13,725 nucleotides of DNA, from assembly GCA_044233795.1 (NCBI GenBank), contig JBIIJL010000059.1:1-13725 (forward strand), written 5' to 3'. Of this stretch, positions 1 to 8,315 are shown in pieces. Under the pieces are notes generated by a model that was not told the origin of the DNA, did no database searches, and saw only the letters and a list, made by a program, of their open reading frames with translations. Made by a program: the position numbers and the translations under genes. The DNA is from JBIIJL01 sp044233795 (GTDB lineage Bacteria; Pseudomonadota; Gammaproteobacteria; Legionellales; Legionellaceae). Each line of letters opens with the position of its first letter. Position 1 is the first letter of the stretch.

Positions 1-248
1 ACCAGTTCAACCGAAGCTTGGCCAACGGATTTTCGGTCTGAAGAGCCATTAAAAATAACATCAGCCATCGTCCCGCCACGCAAATTCTTCGCTGAGCTTT
101 CTCCCATCACCCAACGCACAGCATCAATGATGTTTGATTTTCCGCAACCATTAGGCCCAACAATACCCACCAATTGACCGTTAAAAGGAATAACGGTTGG
201 CAATACAAATGATTTAAAGCCTGATAGTTTTAACTGCGTAAGGTGCAT
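1..248 (-). CDS. smc: Chromosome partition protein Smc, N-terminal fragment (runs off window)
   Basis: Smc is the ATPase that, with ScpA and ScpB, compacts and separates chromosomes. Only the first 82 codons are here; the gene continues beyond position 1. The translation starts MHLTQLKLSGFKSF and carries the Walker A loop GPNGCGKS at residues 31-38, followed by NIIDAVRWVMGESSAKNLRG at 39-58 and then DVIFNGS, the classic Smc head-domain signature. The ATG at 248 fits the family start; there is no clear Shine-Dalgarno before it. The gene is divergent from the PEPC-like gene at 422. Having Smc rather than MukB argues against an enterobacterium and fits Legionellales, Pseudomonas and similar groups. 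Confidence 0.95.
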   Translation of the reverse strand, partial: MHLTQLKLSGFKSFVLPTVIPFNGQLVGIVGPNGCGKSNIIDAVRWVMGESSAKNLRGGTMADVIFNGSSDRKSVGQASVEL

Positions 249-392
249 AAACAGAAATAAGTTTTTAACATAAGCGTGATTGTAACTCATCTCTCTGTTG
301 TCTTGCTATTTGTAACTAACGCTAGAAATTTTCTCACAGCTCAACTAGACTTCAAACCCAACAAACGGTAGAGCTGATTGCTCAATTAAAAA

Positions 393-407
393 CTAATATT
401 GTATTAG
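393..407. repeat. Short inverted repeat in the PEPC-like gene leader
   Basis: CTAATA-TTG-TATTAG is a perfect 6-bp inverted repeat with a 3-base centre. It ends 1 base before the TAAGGA ribosome binding site (409-414), which lies 7 bases before the ATG at 422. It overlaps the place where a -10 element would sit (TATTAG at 402-407, with a weak TTGCTC at 378-383, spacing 18). It could be an operator or a small hairpin next to the ribosome binding site; nothing in the sequence decides between these, and chance is possible in AT-rich DNA. Confidence 0.35.
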
Positions 408-421
408 ATAAGGACATCAAA

Positions 422-3400
422 ATGCCCGTTGCTGAAGTGCTTAAAAGTTGCGACCCCCGCGAAATTAAAACTGCTTTGATTTCACTCTTAGATGAAACAA
501 CACCCGAGGACATTCGTCTACTTGACAAAGAGTTTCGCGAAGCGCACAACAAGTATACTTTTCTTGCTGAGTTCGAAACATCTATATCTGAAGCAGCTCA
601 TAGGTCGCCCATACTGCTCGCAAGATATGCACACTATTGTTGGATACGTTTGGAGATCAGCTACCTTTGTAATCAAAAAGCACAACTAAACTATGTCAGC
701 GCAATGAAGTCTGTCCTCAAAGAACCCTTAGCAACAACACCCTCCATCGAGAGGCCTTCCATTCCAAGATTAGATAGTATTAGCTCTGCCATTCAAAAAG
801 ATAGGGCAAGTGGCGTCTCTATTGAAGAGTCGATTCGCACGCTTAAAAAAATCAACCTACAAATTGTTGGCACTGAGCATCCTACTGACCCATTGTCTCA
901 GGAAGCACGAAATATCATCACTAACATTGCAAAAGCAATGGCTGAAACACCAACTAACGACATTTTACTCACCACCTTGTTACATCATTTAAGCCTTTGC
1001 GACCCAATTCCACCGACACGACGAAGTATCGTTGAGGAAGTGAACCGAAATATTGGGACGACCTTGGCAAACCTTTACGACAACGTGCCCGCACTAGTCG
1101 ATGAAATTTTAGGGGCCTATCAAACCCATTATGGAGAAGATTTATTTAAATTACACAAAGAAGGTATTTTAGCTGCAATCGAAGGTCGCCAATATCCCGA
1201 TGCCTTAAACTCCCCCCCATTGATGCGACCTGCGTCCTGGCCCAGTTTTGATAGAGATGGCAATAAAAAAGCTACCGCTATGGGTATGCGCAATGGGATT
1301 CAAGATTTACGTATTGGTATTGCAACAAAACATATCAATACGATCGAGTCATGCATCGCTTGTCATGCCAAAGAAACTGAAAAAAGTCTCAGAGAGTCTC
1401 TTTTCGATTATGCTGACCAGCTCATCCCCCCTGCGCAGCAAATACCAGAGGATGACATTCAGTTAACCTTGTTGAAAATCCAAAACCAAGCGGCAAGATT
1501 CATTTCGAATAGAAACTTTGATGAACTGTTAGCGCATTATGAAAGAGCGCTCGCATACACCCGATTACTAACCATAGATGCTGAAGTTAAGGAACACTTA
1601 ATCGTTATTCTTGAACAGCAAATACAAATTTCAAGAAGCATGGCTGCATTAACCAAGTTCTCAGGATTCTACAGAGAAGGTGACTTAAATCTTTCTGGTG
1701 ATTTACAGCGTTTTCAAAAATTATTTGAAACGTACAAAGCGGCGATTGAGAAGGATACTGATGCTATTGAAATGAAGAGTCGAGAAGGAAAATCAATTCC
1801 TGCATCACAATTGATACTTGAAGAATACCACCACCTCATTGAGAAACATGATGCAACACTTCAAATGTTTCCAGAATTACTGAAAAAAGTACGATATTTT
1901 GGGATTCAATTACATTGCTTTGGTATGACCTATGGTGCCGGACATGTTCGGCAGGACTCATCGATTTTTGTCACCGTTTGGGATGCATTGTTTGCGTATA
2001 TTATAACCCATAAAGAATTTGCCAAATATGACTTCTTTGCACCCTTATACGTCAATGTTTATAGTCATTTACAAGAGGAAGAGCGGATTAGTTTACATAA
2101 AAAATTACAAGACGGCAGCCCTGAAAGCAATGAAATATTGCAAACAATCTACACAAAATACACCACAGGCGCATTCTCAACCAATCCACAATACCAAAAA
2201 ATTCCTGATTTTTACTGGGTCAATTCCGAACTAGATTGCCTACAACTGACATTACGTCATCATGATATGTTTGAAACATTCATCATTTCAAACACTAAAA
2301 GTGCAGCCAATTTACTAGAGGTGGAATCATTGCTCGCTATTTTCCCAAAAAAGCTTCGCCGATCACCACCAACTATCGTACCCTTACTTGAAACTAGGCA
2401 AGATATCGCAGCACATGAAAGAATCCTAACTGACTATATCAAAACCAAAAGCCATCAAACTCTTGAACTAGGTCTAACAAGTAGCGCGCCCCTAAGTACC
2501 AAAACTGTTATAGAAATCATGCTAGGATTTAGTGATACCGAGCGCGTTTCAGGGCTTTCAGCATTAGTAGCCATTCAAAAGGTTCAAGAAGACTTTTTCA
2601 AACTCGCAGTCCATTTAGGAGTGACTCCAAAGATCTATTACGGACCAGGTGGGGATATCAACCGGGGTGGGTTAAAAACTCGTTTTGAAAAAGCAACGTT
2701 ACAAGGTAATGCTCGTTCTAATTTACTTAATACCGAAGAGAGTATCTTGTGGTATTTGGAGAATCTCTTCCATCAAGCTTATCAAAGCCATACCAATCCA
2801 TCATCTATTATGGAGATATCTCTGTTAGCGCCGAATTTACGCGCATTATTAGAAAAAGCGATGGATGAAGGCGCCGCTTTTTATGAACGCTTACGTGAGA
2901 ATGAGCAAGGCTTTGGCAAACTAATGGGTTGCCTTTTTGGGCACGGGCCTCAATGGATAGTAACCATGCTCAACTCAAGTTCAAGAGCAACCCAACGTGA
3001 CATGATTGATAATCCTGTCGATAGAACTTCTTCTGTACAATCTAATGGGATACGGCCCGAGCGGTTCGTGCATATTGATAAACTTCGCGCAATCACAGCA
3101 GCGCAGATGCAAGAAATGTTAAGTGATAATCTTGATTTAATTGGTGCTTGTAAAGGGCTAAGAGCCATAGGCATTGAGGCTTGCGATGAGCTTCTCGATA
3201 ACTCCAAGACTTTTCGTGATATGGTCGCTAAAGAGTGCTTTGGTGTTGCAACACGCAACTTATCCTTTAGTGCCTACGCACTCTTTGGCGAAGACCCTCT
3301 GTATTACCCACAAGATAAATCTCAACAGCTTCTGTGGGCCAAAGAGTGTGAAGACTATCCGCAAATGCTACAAGATAAGGACTTTGATATTGAAGCGATG

Positions 3401-4012
3401 AGCATGAATCCTGCCGAAAAGCCCAAACTGTTGACCATGTTATCAAGATTGTTTGCCTACATTGCAGTTGAATGTGACAATACTGAGCGCTTTTTAATTG
3501 AACTTTTGAAAAGACGCCACCCCATGAAAAAAGACACCACGAAATCTCGGGGTCAATCTGTAAGTTTGCTCTCAGGTTATCCTCTCTGGCAACAGCAAAC
3601 AGAAGAAGTGATACACGAAGTAGAACCACTATCGTATATCCTAGCTCGCCTAACTCATCTCGTAAACAACGACGGAAACTTAGATGCTATCTACCCTGAG
3701 TTAAGGGATGAGGAAGCCCCTGACAGTAGGTTATCTGGTATAGGACGATTTGTTGGTGCTGTTGGTGCTGGAATTACGGCAGCAAGAATTATGCAGCCAG
3801 GATTCACCGAGAGTCTTTTTACTGACCTTCGTGAAAACACAAAACGACAAGGAGTGATCAATGCGGCATCTGAAACCGCTGCTATAGAAGGAGCTCTGCA
3901 ATTATCTCGTGCAGAACATTTAAGCTTTTTTTCCTTACCAGCTGATGTAAGAAAAGAATTCGAACGGACCATCATTGCTAGGCATCATGTGCACACGCCG
4001 AGTAAACTATAG
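422..4012 (+). CDS. Divergent phosphoenolpyruvate carboxylase-like protein, 1196 aa
   Basis: PEPC adds bicarbonate to phosphoenolpyruvate to make oxaloacetate. The landmarks of the family appear in the right order: GTEHPTD (His153, for the catalytic His of the HPTE motif), FDRDGN (277-281), VRQDS (Arg510), FIISN (620), VPLLET (Glu657), GFSDTERVSG (Asp705), YYGPGGDINRGG (739-750), TLQGN (759-763), LNSSSR (Arg855) and LRAI (Arg889). It departs from true PEPCs where these are near-invariant: HGRGG reads YGPGG (His to Tyr740, Arg to Pro742), the SDSxKDAG lysine is Arg708, QGE is QGN, and the usual C-terminal RNTG is absent. At 1196 residues it is about 300 longer than the E. coli enzyme. The ATG at 422 has a good TAAGGA Shine-Dalgarno 7 bases upstream. 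Family membership is read from motifs by eye; PEPC activity is doubtful, so no ppc symbol is given. Confidence 0.75.
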   Translation: MPVAEVLKSCDPREIKTALISLLDETTPEDIRLLDKEFREAHNKYTFLAEFETSISEAAHRSPILLARYAHYCWIRLEISYLCNQKAQLNYVSAMKSVLKEPLATTPSIERPSIPRLDSISSAIQKDRASGVSIEESIRTLKKINLQIVGTEHPTDPLSQEARNIITNIAKAMAETPTNDILLTTLLHHLSLCDPIPPTRRSIVEEVNRNIGTTLANLYDNVPALVDEILGAYQTHYGEDLFKLHKEGILAAIEGRQYPDALNSPPLMRPASWPSFDRDGNKKATAMGMRNGIQDLRIGIATKHINTIESCIACHAKETEKSLRESLFDYADQLIPPAQQIPEDDIQLTLLKIQNQAARFISNRNFDELLAHYERALAYTRLLTIDAEVKEHLIVILEQQIQISRSMAALTKFSGFYREGDLNLSGDLQRFQKLFETYKAAIEKDTDAIEMKSREGKSIPASQLILEEYHHLIEKHDATLQMFPELLKKVRYFGIQLHCFGMTYGAGHVRQDSSIFVTVWDALFAYIITHKEFAKYDFFAPLYVNVYSHLQEEERISLHKKLQDGSPESNEILQTIYTKYTTGAFSTNPQYQKIPDFYWVNSELDCLQLTLRHHDMFETFIISNTKSAANLLEVESLLAIFPKKLRRSPPTIVPLLETRQDIAAHERILTDYIKTKSHQTLELGLTSSAPLSTKTVIEIMLGFSDTERVSGLSALVAIQKVQEDFFKLAVHLGVTPKIYYGPGGDINRGGLKTRFEKATLQGNARSNLLNTEESILWYLENLFHQAYQSHTNPSSIMEISLLAPNLRALLEKAMDEGAAFYERLRENEQGFGKLMGCLFGHGPQWIVTMLNSSSRATQRDMIDNPVDRTSSVQSNGIRPERFVHIDKLRAITAAQMQEMLSDNLDLIGACKGLRAIGIEACDELLDNSKTFRDMVAKECFGVATRNLSFSAYALFGEDPLYYPQDKSQQLLWAKECEDYPQMLQDKDFDIEAMSMNPAEKPKLLTMLSRLFAYIAVECDNTERFLIELLKRRHPMKKDTTKSRGQSVSLLSGYPLWQQQTEEVIHEVEPLSYILARLTHLVNNDGNLDAIYPELRDEEAPDSRLSGIGRFVGAVGAGITAARIMQPGFTESLFTDLRENTKRQGVINAASETAAIEGALQLSRAEHLSFFSLPADVRKEFERTIIARHHVHTPSKL

Positions 4013-4154
4013 CAACCACTTTAATTGAAAGGTATCCATGATTAACGATGATAGAGGGGATATTGGCACCTCATCTAATCCATGATATCTCAAACCGTAG
4101 ATGAAGTGTCAAAGCTCCTGTTGTTGTTTATATTGAAAATTGACTAGGAAAGTA

Positions 4155-4177
4155 CCCTGCGGCGAAGACCCGCAGGG
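4155..4177. terminator. GC-rich hairpin between convergent genes
   Basis: CCCTGCGG and CCGCAGGG form a perfect 8-bp stem around a 7-base loop (4163-4169). It lies 20 bases past the stop codon of the desaturase gene (minus strand) and 142 bases past the PEPC-like stop (plus strand). There is no real T-run on either side (TACTTTCC on the minus strand), so it is at best an imperfect or bidirectional terminator. The rest of 4013-4196 shows no gene. Confidence 0.55.
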
Positions 4178-4196
4178 ATTGAGAGCAAGTAAGTAA

Positions 4197-5381
4197 TTAA
4201 ACGGCCGATTTCGGGACGTAACATTTGAGCTGCTCAGCAAATTGTCGAAGTACATCTAACCCTGAATTTTCAGCTTGCTTACACCATTGTTGCAATGCTT
4301 CCACAAGCTCTTTTTGTGAAGATGCAGTTTTCAACCAAATATTTTGCAATGATTGACGATAGTGATATACCACTCGCAATTGCTCGTAACGGGCAAGTAG
4401 CGCTTGTAAACGTGAACTCGCTTTTGGAGAGAGTAAATTCTCCTGGCGACGCAGCAAACTTCCAGCCCGAGCAAATAGTTTACGGTCGGTTTTACTTCCA
4501 ACATCAGTCTTTTTAACAACGCGCAAAATTGGCAAGACAACGCGCTTATAATAATCAGACATAACCTGAAAACGATTACCAATAACAGCTTTCACTGTAT
4601 CGAGATCAACTATCTTTTTACCTTCTAGTTTTACCAATTGCGGCGGTAATTTTTTAACCTTCGCAAGTCCTAGAAAAGATAAACAGCGAATATACATCCA
4701 GCCGATATCAAATTCCCACCACTTCACTGAGAATTTAGCAGAAGAGGCGAAGGTGTGGTGATTGTTGTGCAATTCTTCGCCACCTATCCAAAATCCCCAT
4801 GGAAAAACATTTGTTGCAGCATCTTTACATTCAAAATTACGGTATCCCCAATAATGCCCTATACCATTCACAACGCCTGCAGCCCAAACCGGAATCCACA
4901 TCATTTGAATCGCCCAGATAGAAACCCCGGGCACGCCAAATAGAAATACATCAATCAAAAGCATGAGCAGAATACCTTTGGCGGAGTGCCGCGTGTAAAT
5001 ATTTCGCTCAACCCAATCATCTGGAGTTCCATGAGAATATTTATCGATCATCTCTGCATCATCAGAAGCTTGTCGATAGAGCTCTGCACCTTCCCAAAAT
5101 ACTTTTTTAATCCCCAGAACAACTGGACTATGCGGATCACCTACTATATCAGTTGTTGCATGGTGTTTTCGATGAATAGCAACCCACTCTCTGGTCACCA
5201 TTCCCGTAGTAAGCCATAGCCAGAATCGAAAGGCATGACTAATCAGCGGATGCAGCGTCAAGGCTCGATGGGTTTGATGGCGATGTAAATAGATAGTAAC
5301 AGAGGCAATCGTGAACTGGGTCAACACAACCGTTGCAACAACATAACCCCAAAATGACAAATTTAACGCACCAAAAATCAT
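4197..5381 (-). CDS. Membrane acyl-lipid/acyl-CoA fatty-acid desaturase (Delta-9 type), 394 aa
   Basis: A di-iron integral membrane desaturase that uses O2 to put a cis double bond into fatty acyl chains, tuning membrane fluidity. All three histidine boxes are present: HRHQTH (residues 33-38), HRKHH (70-74) and HNNHH (205-209), plus the GHYWGY histidine at 176. Hydrophobic stretches lie near residues 8-30, 50-62 and 135-173. The start is the ATG at 5381, because GGAG lies 6 bases upstream and the protein then begins MIFGALNLSFWGY as Pseudomonas DesA/DesB-like proteins do; longer reading to a TTG at 5423 is unlikely. The last ~100 residues (from about 298) form a soluble helical domain ending in LRQFAEQLKCY; this tail occurs in gammaproteobacterial desaturases and resembles the C-terminus of ISL3 transposases (recalled, not computed). 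Divergent from the small membrane protein and PlsC genes. Confidence 0.92.
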   Translation of the reverse strand: MIFGALNLSFWGYVVATVVLTQFTIASVTIYLHRHQTHRALTLHPLISHAFRFWLWLTTGMVTREWVAIHRKHHATTDIVGDPHSPVVLGIKKVFWEGAELYRQASDDAEMIDKYSHGTPDDWVERNIYTRHSAKGILLMLLIDVFLFGVPGVSIWAIQMMWIPVWAAGVVNGIGHYWGYRNFECKDAATNVFPWGFWIGGEELHNNHHTFASSAKFSVKWWEFDIGWMYIRCLSFLGLAKVKKLPPQLVKLEGKKIVDLDTVKAVIGNRFQVMSDYYKRVVLPILRVVKKTDVGSKTDRKLFARAGSLLRRQENLLSPKASSRLQALLARYEQLRVVYHYRQSLQNIWLKTASSQKELVEALQQWCKQAENSGLDVLRQFAEQLKCYVPKSAV

Positions 5382-5493
5382 GGCTTTCTCCATTTGTTCG
5401 AACATTAACAATGTAGCGAACAATGTCAGTATTTATCCCAGGATAATCGATTTTACCCAAGAGAATACAAAGCTACTGCCTGCTACCAAGAAG

Positions 5494-5502
5494 ATTATAC
5501 CA
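5494..5502 (-). promoter_or_regulatory. Extended -10 promoter for the desaturase gene
   Basis: On the minus strand the bases read TGGTATAAT, a perfect -10 hexamer (5494-5499) with an extended TGn motif. No good -35 lies 16-18 bases upstream, which extended -10 promoters can tolerate. Transcription would start near 5487, giving a leader of about 105 bases before the ATG at 5381. Confidence 0.6.
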
Positions 5503-5520
5503 CAATTTGTTCAACTCGTG

Positions 5521-5549
5521 TTGCACTAAAGCCTATTGTGAACGATAAT
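5521..5549 (+). promoter_or_regulatory. Sigma-70 promoter for the small membrane protein and plsC genes
   Basis: TTGCAC (5521-5526), a 17-base spacer and GATAAT (5544-5549) give a close match to the sigma-70 consensus. Transcription would start near 5556, about 25 bases before the ATG at 5582. It is back to back with the desaturase promoter, 18 bases away, so one regulator bound between them could control both transcripts. Confidence 0.6.
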
Positions 5550-5581
5550 TTTGGCATACATCTTATCAACCTAGGCTTCCT

Positions 5582-5809
5582 ATGAATAATAAAATTCAAC
5601 AAATGCTTGCTCAAATCCCGAGCTTTCTTGTGTTAGGGATAGCGATTGCTTTGATCGTTGGCTTGTTTATTATGCTTTCTTACGTCCTCATTTGGGGTGT
5701 GTTTCTTGGAGGAATCATCTGGATAGCAATGGTCATCAAGAATTTTCTTTTTCCTCGCCTTACCAACAAAAAGGAAGGCCGTATCCTCGATCATGATGAC
5801 AAAGAGTAA
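5582..5809 (+). CDS. Small membrane protein of unknown function, 75 aa
   Basis: Not recognised. Residues about 14-52 are almost wholly hydrophobic, enough for two short transmembrane helices or one long one, between a short polar N-terminus and a charged tail (residues 53-75, ending GRILDHDDKE). It is led by a strong-looking sigma-70 promoter and ends 2 bases before the ATG of the plsC-like gene, so the two are almost certainly co-transcribed and perhaps translationally coupled. A membrane role linked to lipid synthesis is inference from position only. The ribosome binding site is weak (AGG at 5573-5575). It is judged real because of the promoter, the tight spacing and the coherent hydrophobic profile. 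Confidence 0.75.
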   Translation: MNNKIQQMLAQIPSFLVLGIAIALIVGLFIMLSYVLIWGVFLGGIIWIAMVIKNFLFPRLTNKKEGRILDHDDKE

Positions 5810-5811
5810 CA

Positions 5812-6555
5812 ATGAAGGCCAGTAAATTCTCAACATTTGGGATAATTATCCTCTCCGCTTTTTATACTCTGCTGGCCGCAAGCCAGTCGGTTTGCAGACA
5901 ACTAACTGGCACGACCAATCGTAGATGGGTTGATACAACCATTCACCGTTGGGTTAAACGTGTACTAAAATTAGTTAAGGTCCAATGCCAAGTAATTAAC
6001 CCCTATAATGTCGCCCCAAAGCCCGGACAACCGACGATTATAATGTGTAACCATAGCAGCCTTTATGATATCCCATTAAGCTTTCTTGCTTTTCCCCATC
6101 ATTCCATCCGAATGCTTGCCAAAAAGGAAATGTACAAGATCCCTATCGTCGGTAAAGGAATGGACGCGGCTGAATTTCCTTTTATTGACCGTAAAAACAG
6201 ACATCAAGCCATGCGCGATTTAGAGATTGTCAAAAATCTTCTAACCAGTGGGATTGTGATGTGGATTGCCCCTGAAGGAACTCGATCGAAAAATGGCGAA
6301 CTGGCTCCTTTTAAAAAAGGTGCTTTCATTACCGCAATTGAGACCAAAGCTACCATCATCCCCATAGGTATTCGCGGAGCCTTTGATATTCTACCTGCCC
6401 GCACCTACCAATTTAATATCAATCAAACCGCTGAAATCCACATAGGACAATCGATTGATGCCTCAAAATACAAAATCGACACAAAAGAAGAGCTCATTCA
6501 AAAGGTCTTTGACACCATGCGCCAACTGGTTGGGGAGTCTGAAACTCCTTTTTAA
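5812..6555 (+). CDS. plsC: 1-acyl-sn-glycerol-3-phosphate acyltransferase (PlsC/AGPAT family), 247 aa
   Basis: Transfers a second acyl chain to lysophosphatidic acid to make phosphatidic acid, the precursor of all membrane phospholipids, at the inner membrane. The four acyltransferase motifs are in order: NHSSLYD (residues 80-86, the catalytic NHx4D), FPFIDR (122-127), APEGTR (153-158) and IIPIG (182-186). A hydrophobic stretch at residues 8-24 is the likely membrane anchor. Length is typical. It starts 2 bases after the preceding membrane protein gene. Its TAA overlaps the stop codon of the convergent ggt gene by 4 bases. The symbol rests on motifs; the bacterium could have another PlsC, in which case this may be a paralogue with a different acyl preference. 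Confidence 0.88.
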   Translation: MKASKFSTFGIIILSAFYTLLAASQSVCRQLTGTTNRRWVDTTIHRWVKRVLKLVKVQCQVINPYNVAPKPGQPTIIMCNHSSLYDIPLSFLAFPHHSIRMLAKKEMYKIPIVGKGMDAAEFPFIDRKNRHQAMRDLEIVKNLLTSGIVMWIAPEGTRSKNGELAPFKKGAFITAIETKATIIPIGIRGAFDILPARTYQFNINQTAEIHIGQSIDASKYKIDTKEELIQKVFDTMRQLVGESETPF

Positions 6556-8297
6556 TGCATAAATCCATAGCCCTTACCATTTTTGGGTCCAACACTTGCC
6601 GCAAGACCCAAGCGCCTTGGATCTGATGCGGCAGTGACCAAATTTGTTTTTTTATCCCAAGTTATTACTTGCATACTGCCAAAGTACTCGGCCAACGGCA
6701 TGAGATGATAGCCCATGATCTTCAATTTTTCTTGGAATGCCTCTGAAAAGGTATCTGGCTCAAACTGTAGCAAGTCCGGTAGGTATTGATGATGAAAGCG
6801 CATATCTGACACCATGGTAATAGCGCCAAAAGACCGGCTAAACGCCAATGTTGCTAACAGTACCATACTGGGGATCCTACTCCCTCCGGGCGTACCAAGG
6901 ATAGCAACACGCCCTGGCGACTCAAGAAACGTAGGTGTCATGCTAGATAACGGTCTTTTTCCAGGCTCTATAGTGTTTTTTGAACCGCCCATCAAGCCAA
7001 ACACATTTTTAACCGATGGATTGATCGAGAAATCATCCATTTCATCGTTTAACAAAACACCTGTCCCTGATGCCACTAGACTAGAACCGAAGATGAAATT
7101 AACCGACAACGTTGCTGCAACTCGATTTCCAGCGGTGTCAATAATAGAAAAATGAGTGGTATTGCTGTTGTGTTCATCATCTAACGTTTTGTTAGTCAAT
7201 GTCCGACTAGGGGTTGCAGCTGTCTGATGGATCATTGCCCTTAATTCTTGGCTATTTTCTTGTGAAAGGATTTTTTGTATTGGAACATCGACAAAATCTG
7301 CATCAGCAAGTAATTCCATCCGTTGCCAAAAGCTTAAGCGCATAGATTCAGCAATGAGATGGACTTGTTCTAATTTTGTTAAATATTCCAATGGATAGCT
7401 GGAAAGTATATTGAGCATAAGGAGCAGTGTGATCCCCCCCGCAGAAGGTAAAGGCGCTGTGATCACATGCATGTTGTGGTAGTCGCCTTCAAGTGGTTGA
7501 CGAATTTTTGCTTGGTAAGACGCAAGATCTTGCAATGTCCAAATTCCTCCAGCATGCCTTACGCCCTCAACAAGCGCTGACGCAACAACACCTCGATAAA
7601 AACCATCGTGACCGTCGTCAACAATCTTCTTTAATGTTTTAGCTAAGTCTTTTTGTATTAACCGCTCACCCAATGCGTAGGGGCGATTATCCTTTAAAAA
7701 GATAGCGCGTGTTGCGGGATATGTTCTTATTTGTTGCAACCTGTCTTGCATGCTCAAGAAATAATTCAATTGGTGATCAACTATAAACCCTTCTTCAGCA
7801 AGCTTGATGGCTGGGGCAAGTGTTTCTTTCAAGGGAAGACGACCAAACTTTTTAGCAATCAATACTAAAGCAGCTGGTTCCCCAGGAATTGCAGCAGAAA
7901 GTCCGCCATTTAATGATAGTTGCGCTATCACTTGACCATCTTTCCCTAAAAACATGTCTTTAGTTGCTTTCAAGGGCGCCGCTTCTCGCCCATCAACGAG
8001 CCAATTAGTATTGCCCTTTGCTTCATGTAATAGCCAGAAACCACCACCACCTAATCCAGAATGGTAAGGTTCAACCACAGCGAGAGCCGCACTGACGGCA
8101 ACTGCTGCATCAAAGGCATTACCTCCTTTCGCGAGAACCTGAAGACCGACATTAGTTGCTAAAGGATGCGCACTGGCTACAGCGTATTCGTTAGGATGCT
8201 TTGCCTCAGACGCGGCCCGAGCAGTTAGTGTGAATATTGATAATAGCAGGTACGCGATATATTTCACCGACAAGGACTTCAATTTGAATACTCTCAT
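6552..8297 (-). CDS. ggt: Gamma-glutamyltransferase (glutathione hydrolase), 581 aa
   Basis: Cleaves the gamma-glutamyl bond of glutathione, giving glutamate (or transferring it) and Cys-Gly; a periplasmic or secreted Ntn-hydrolase matured by self-cleavage. Residues 1-28 are a signal peptide (hydrophobic YIAYLLLSIFTL, then ARA, cleaved near A28). The catalytic site is NTTHFS with the nucleophile Thr380, new N-terminus of the small subunit. Other conserved parts: VDGREAAP (Arg104, substrate carboxylate), NDEMDDFS (417-424), the lid region through GGSKNTIEPGKRP, PLSSM (Ser451-452) and TPGGSRI (Gly471-472). Full length for the family, no defects seen. GAAGG lies 7 bases before the ATG. It begins 18 bases after coaD ends, so it is probably in an operon with coaD. 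In intracellular bacteria such as Francisella this enzyme lets the cell draw cysteine from host glutathione; that role here is inference. Confidence 0.95.
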   Translation of the reverse strand: MRVFKLKSLSVKYIAYLLLSIFTLTARAASEAKHPNEYAVASAHPLATNVGLQVLAKGGNAFDAAVAVSAALAVVEPYHSGLGGGGFWLLHEAKGNTNWLVDGREAAPLKATKDMFLGKDGQVIAQLSLNGGLSAAIPGEPAALVLIAKKFGRLPLKETLAPAIKLAEEGFIVDHQLNYFLSMQDRLQQIRTYPATRAIFLKDNRPYALGERLIQKDLAKTLKKIVDDGHDGFYRGVVASALVEGVRHAGGIWTLQDLASYQAKIRQPLEGDYHNMHVITAPLPSAGGITLLLMLNILSSYPLEYLTKLEQVHLIAESMRLSFWQRMELLADADFVDVPIQKILSQENSQELRAMIHQTAATPSRTLTNKTLDDEHNSNTTHFSIIDTAGNRVAATLSVNFIFGSSLVASGTGVLLNDEMDDFSINPSVKNVFGLMGGSKNTIEPGKRPLSSMTPTFLESPGRVAILGTPGGSRIPSMVLLATLAFSRSFGAITMVSDMRFHHQYLPDLLQFEPDTFSEAFQEKLKIMGYHLMPLAEYFGSMQVITWDKKTNLVTAASDPRRLGLAASVGPKNGKGYGFMH

Positions 8298-8315
8298 AAC
8301 AAAACCTTCAAGCGC

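Noticed and set aside
4038..4085. 15-codon ORF with a GAAAGG ribosome binding site after the PEPC-like gene
   Set aside because: Too short to support as a gene; the match to a ribosome binding site is easily chance in this composition.
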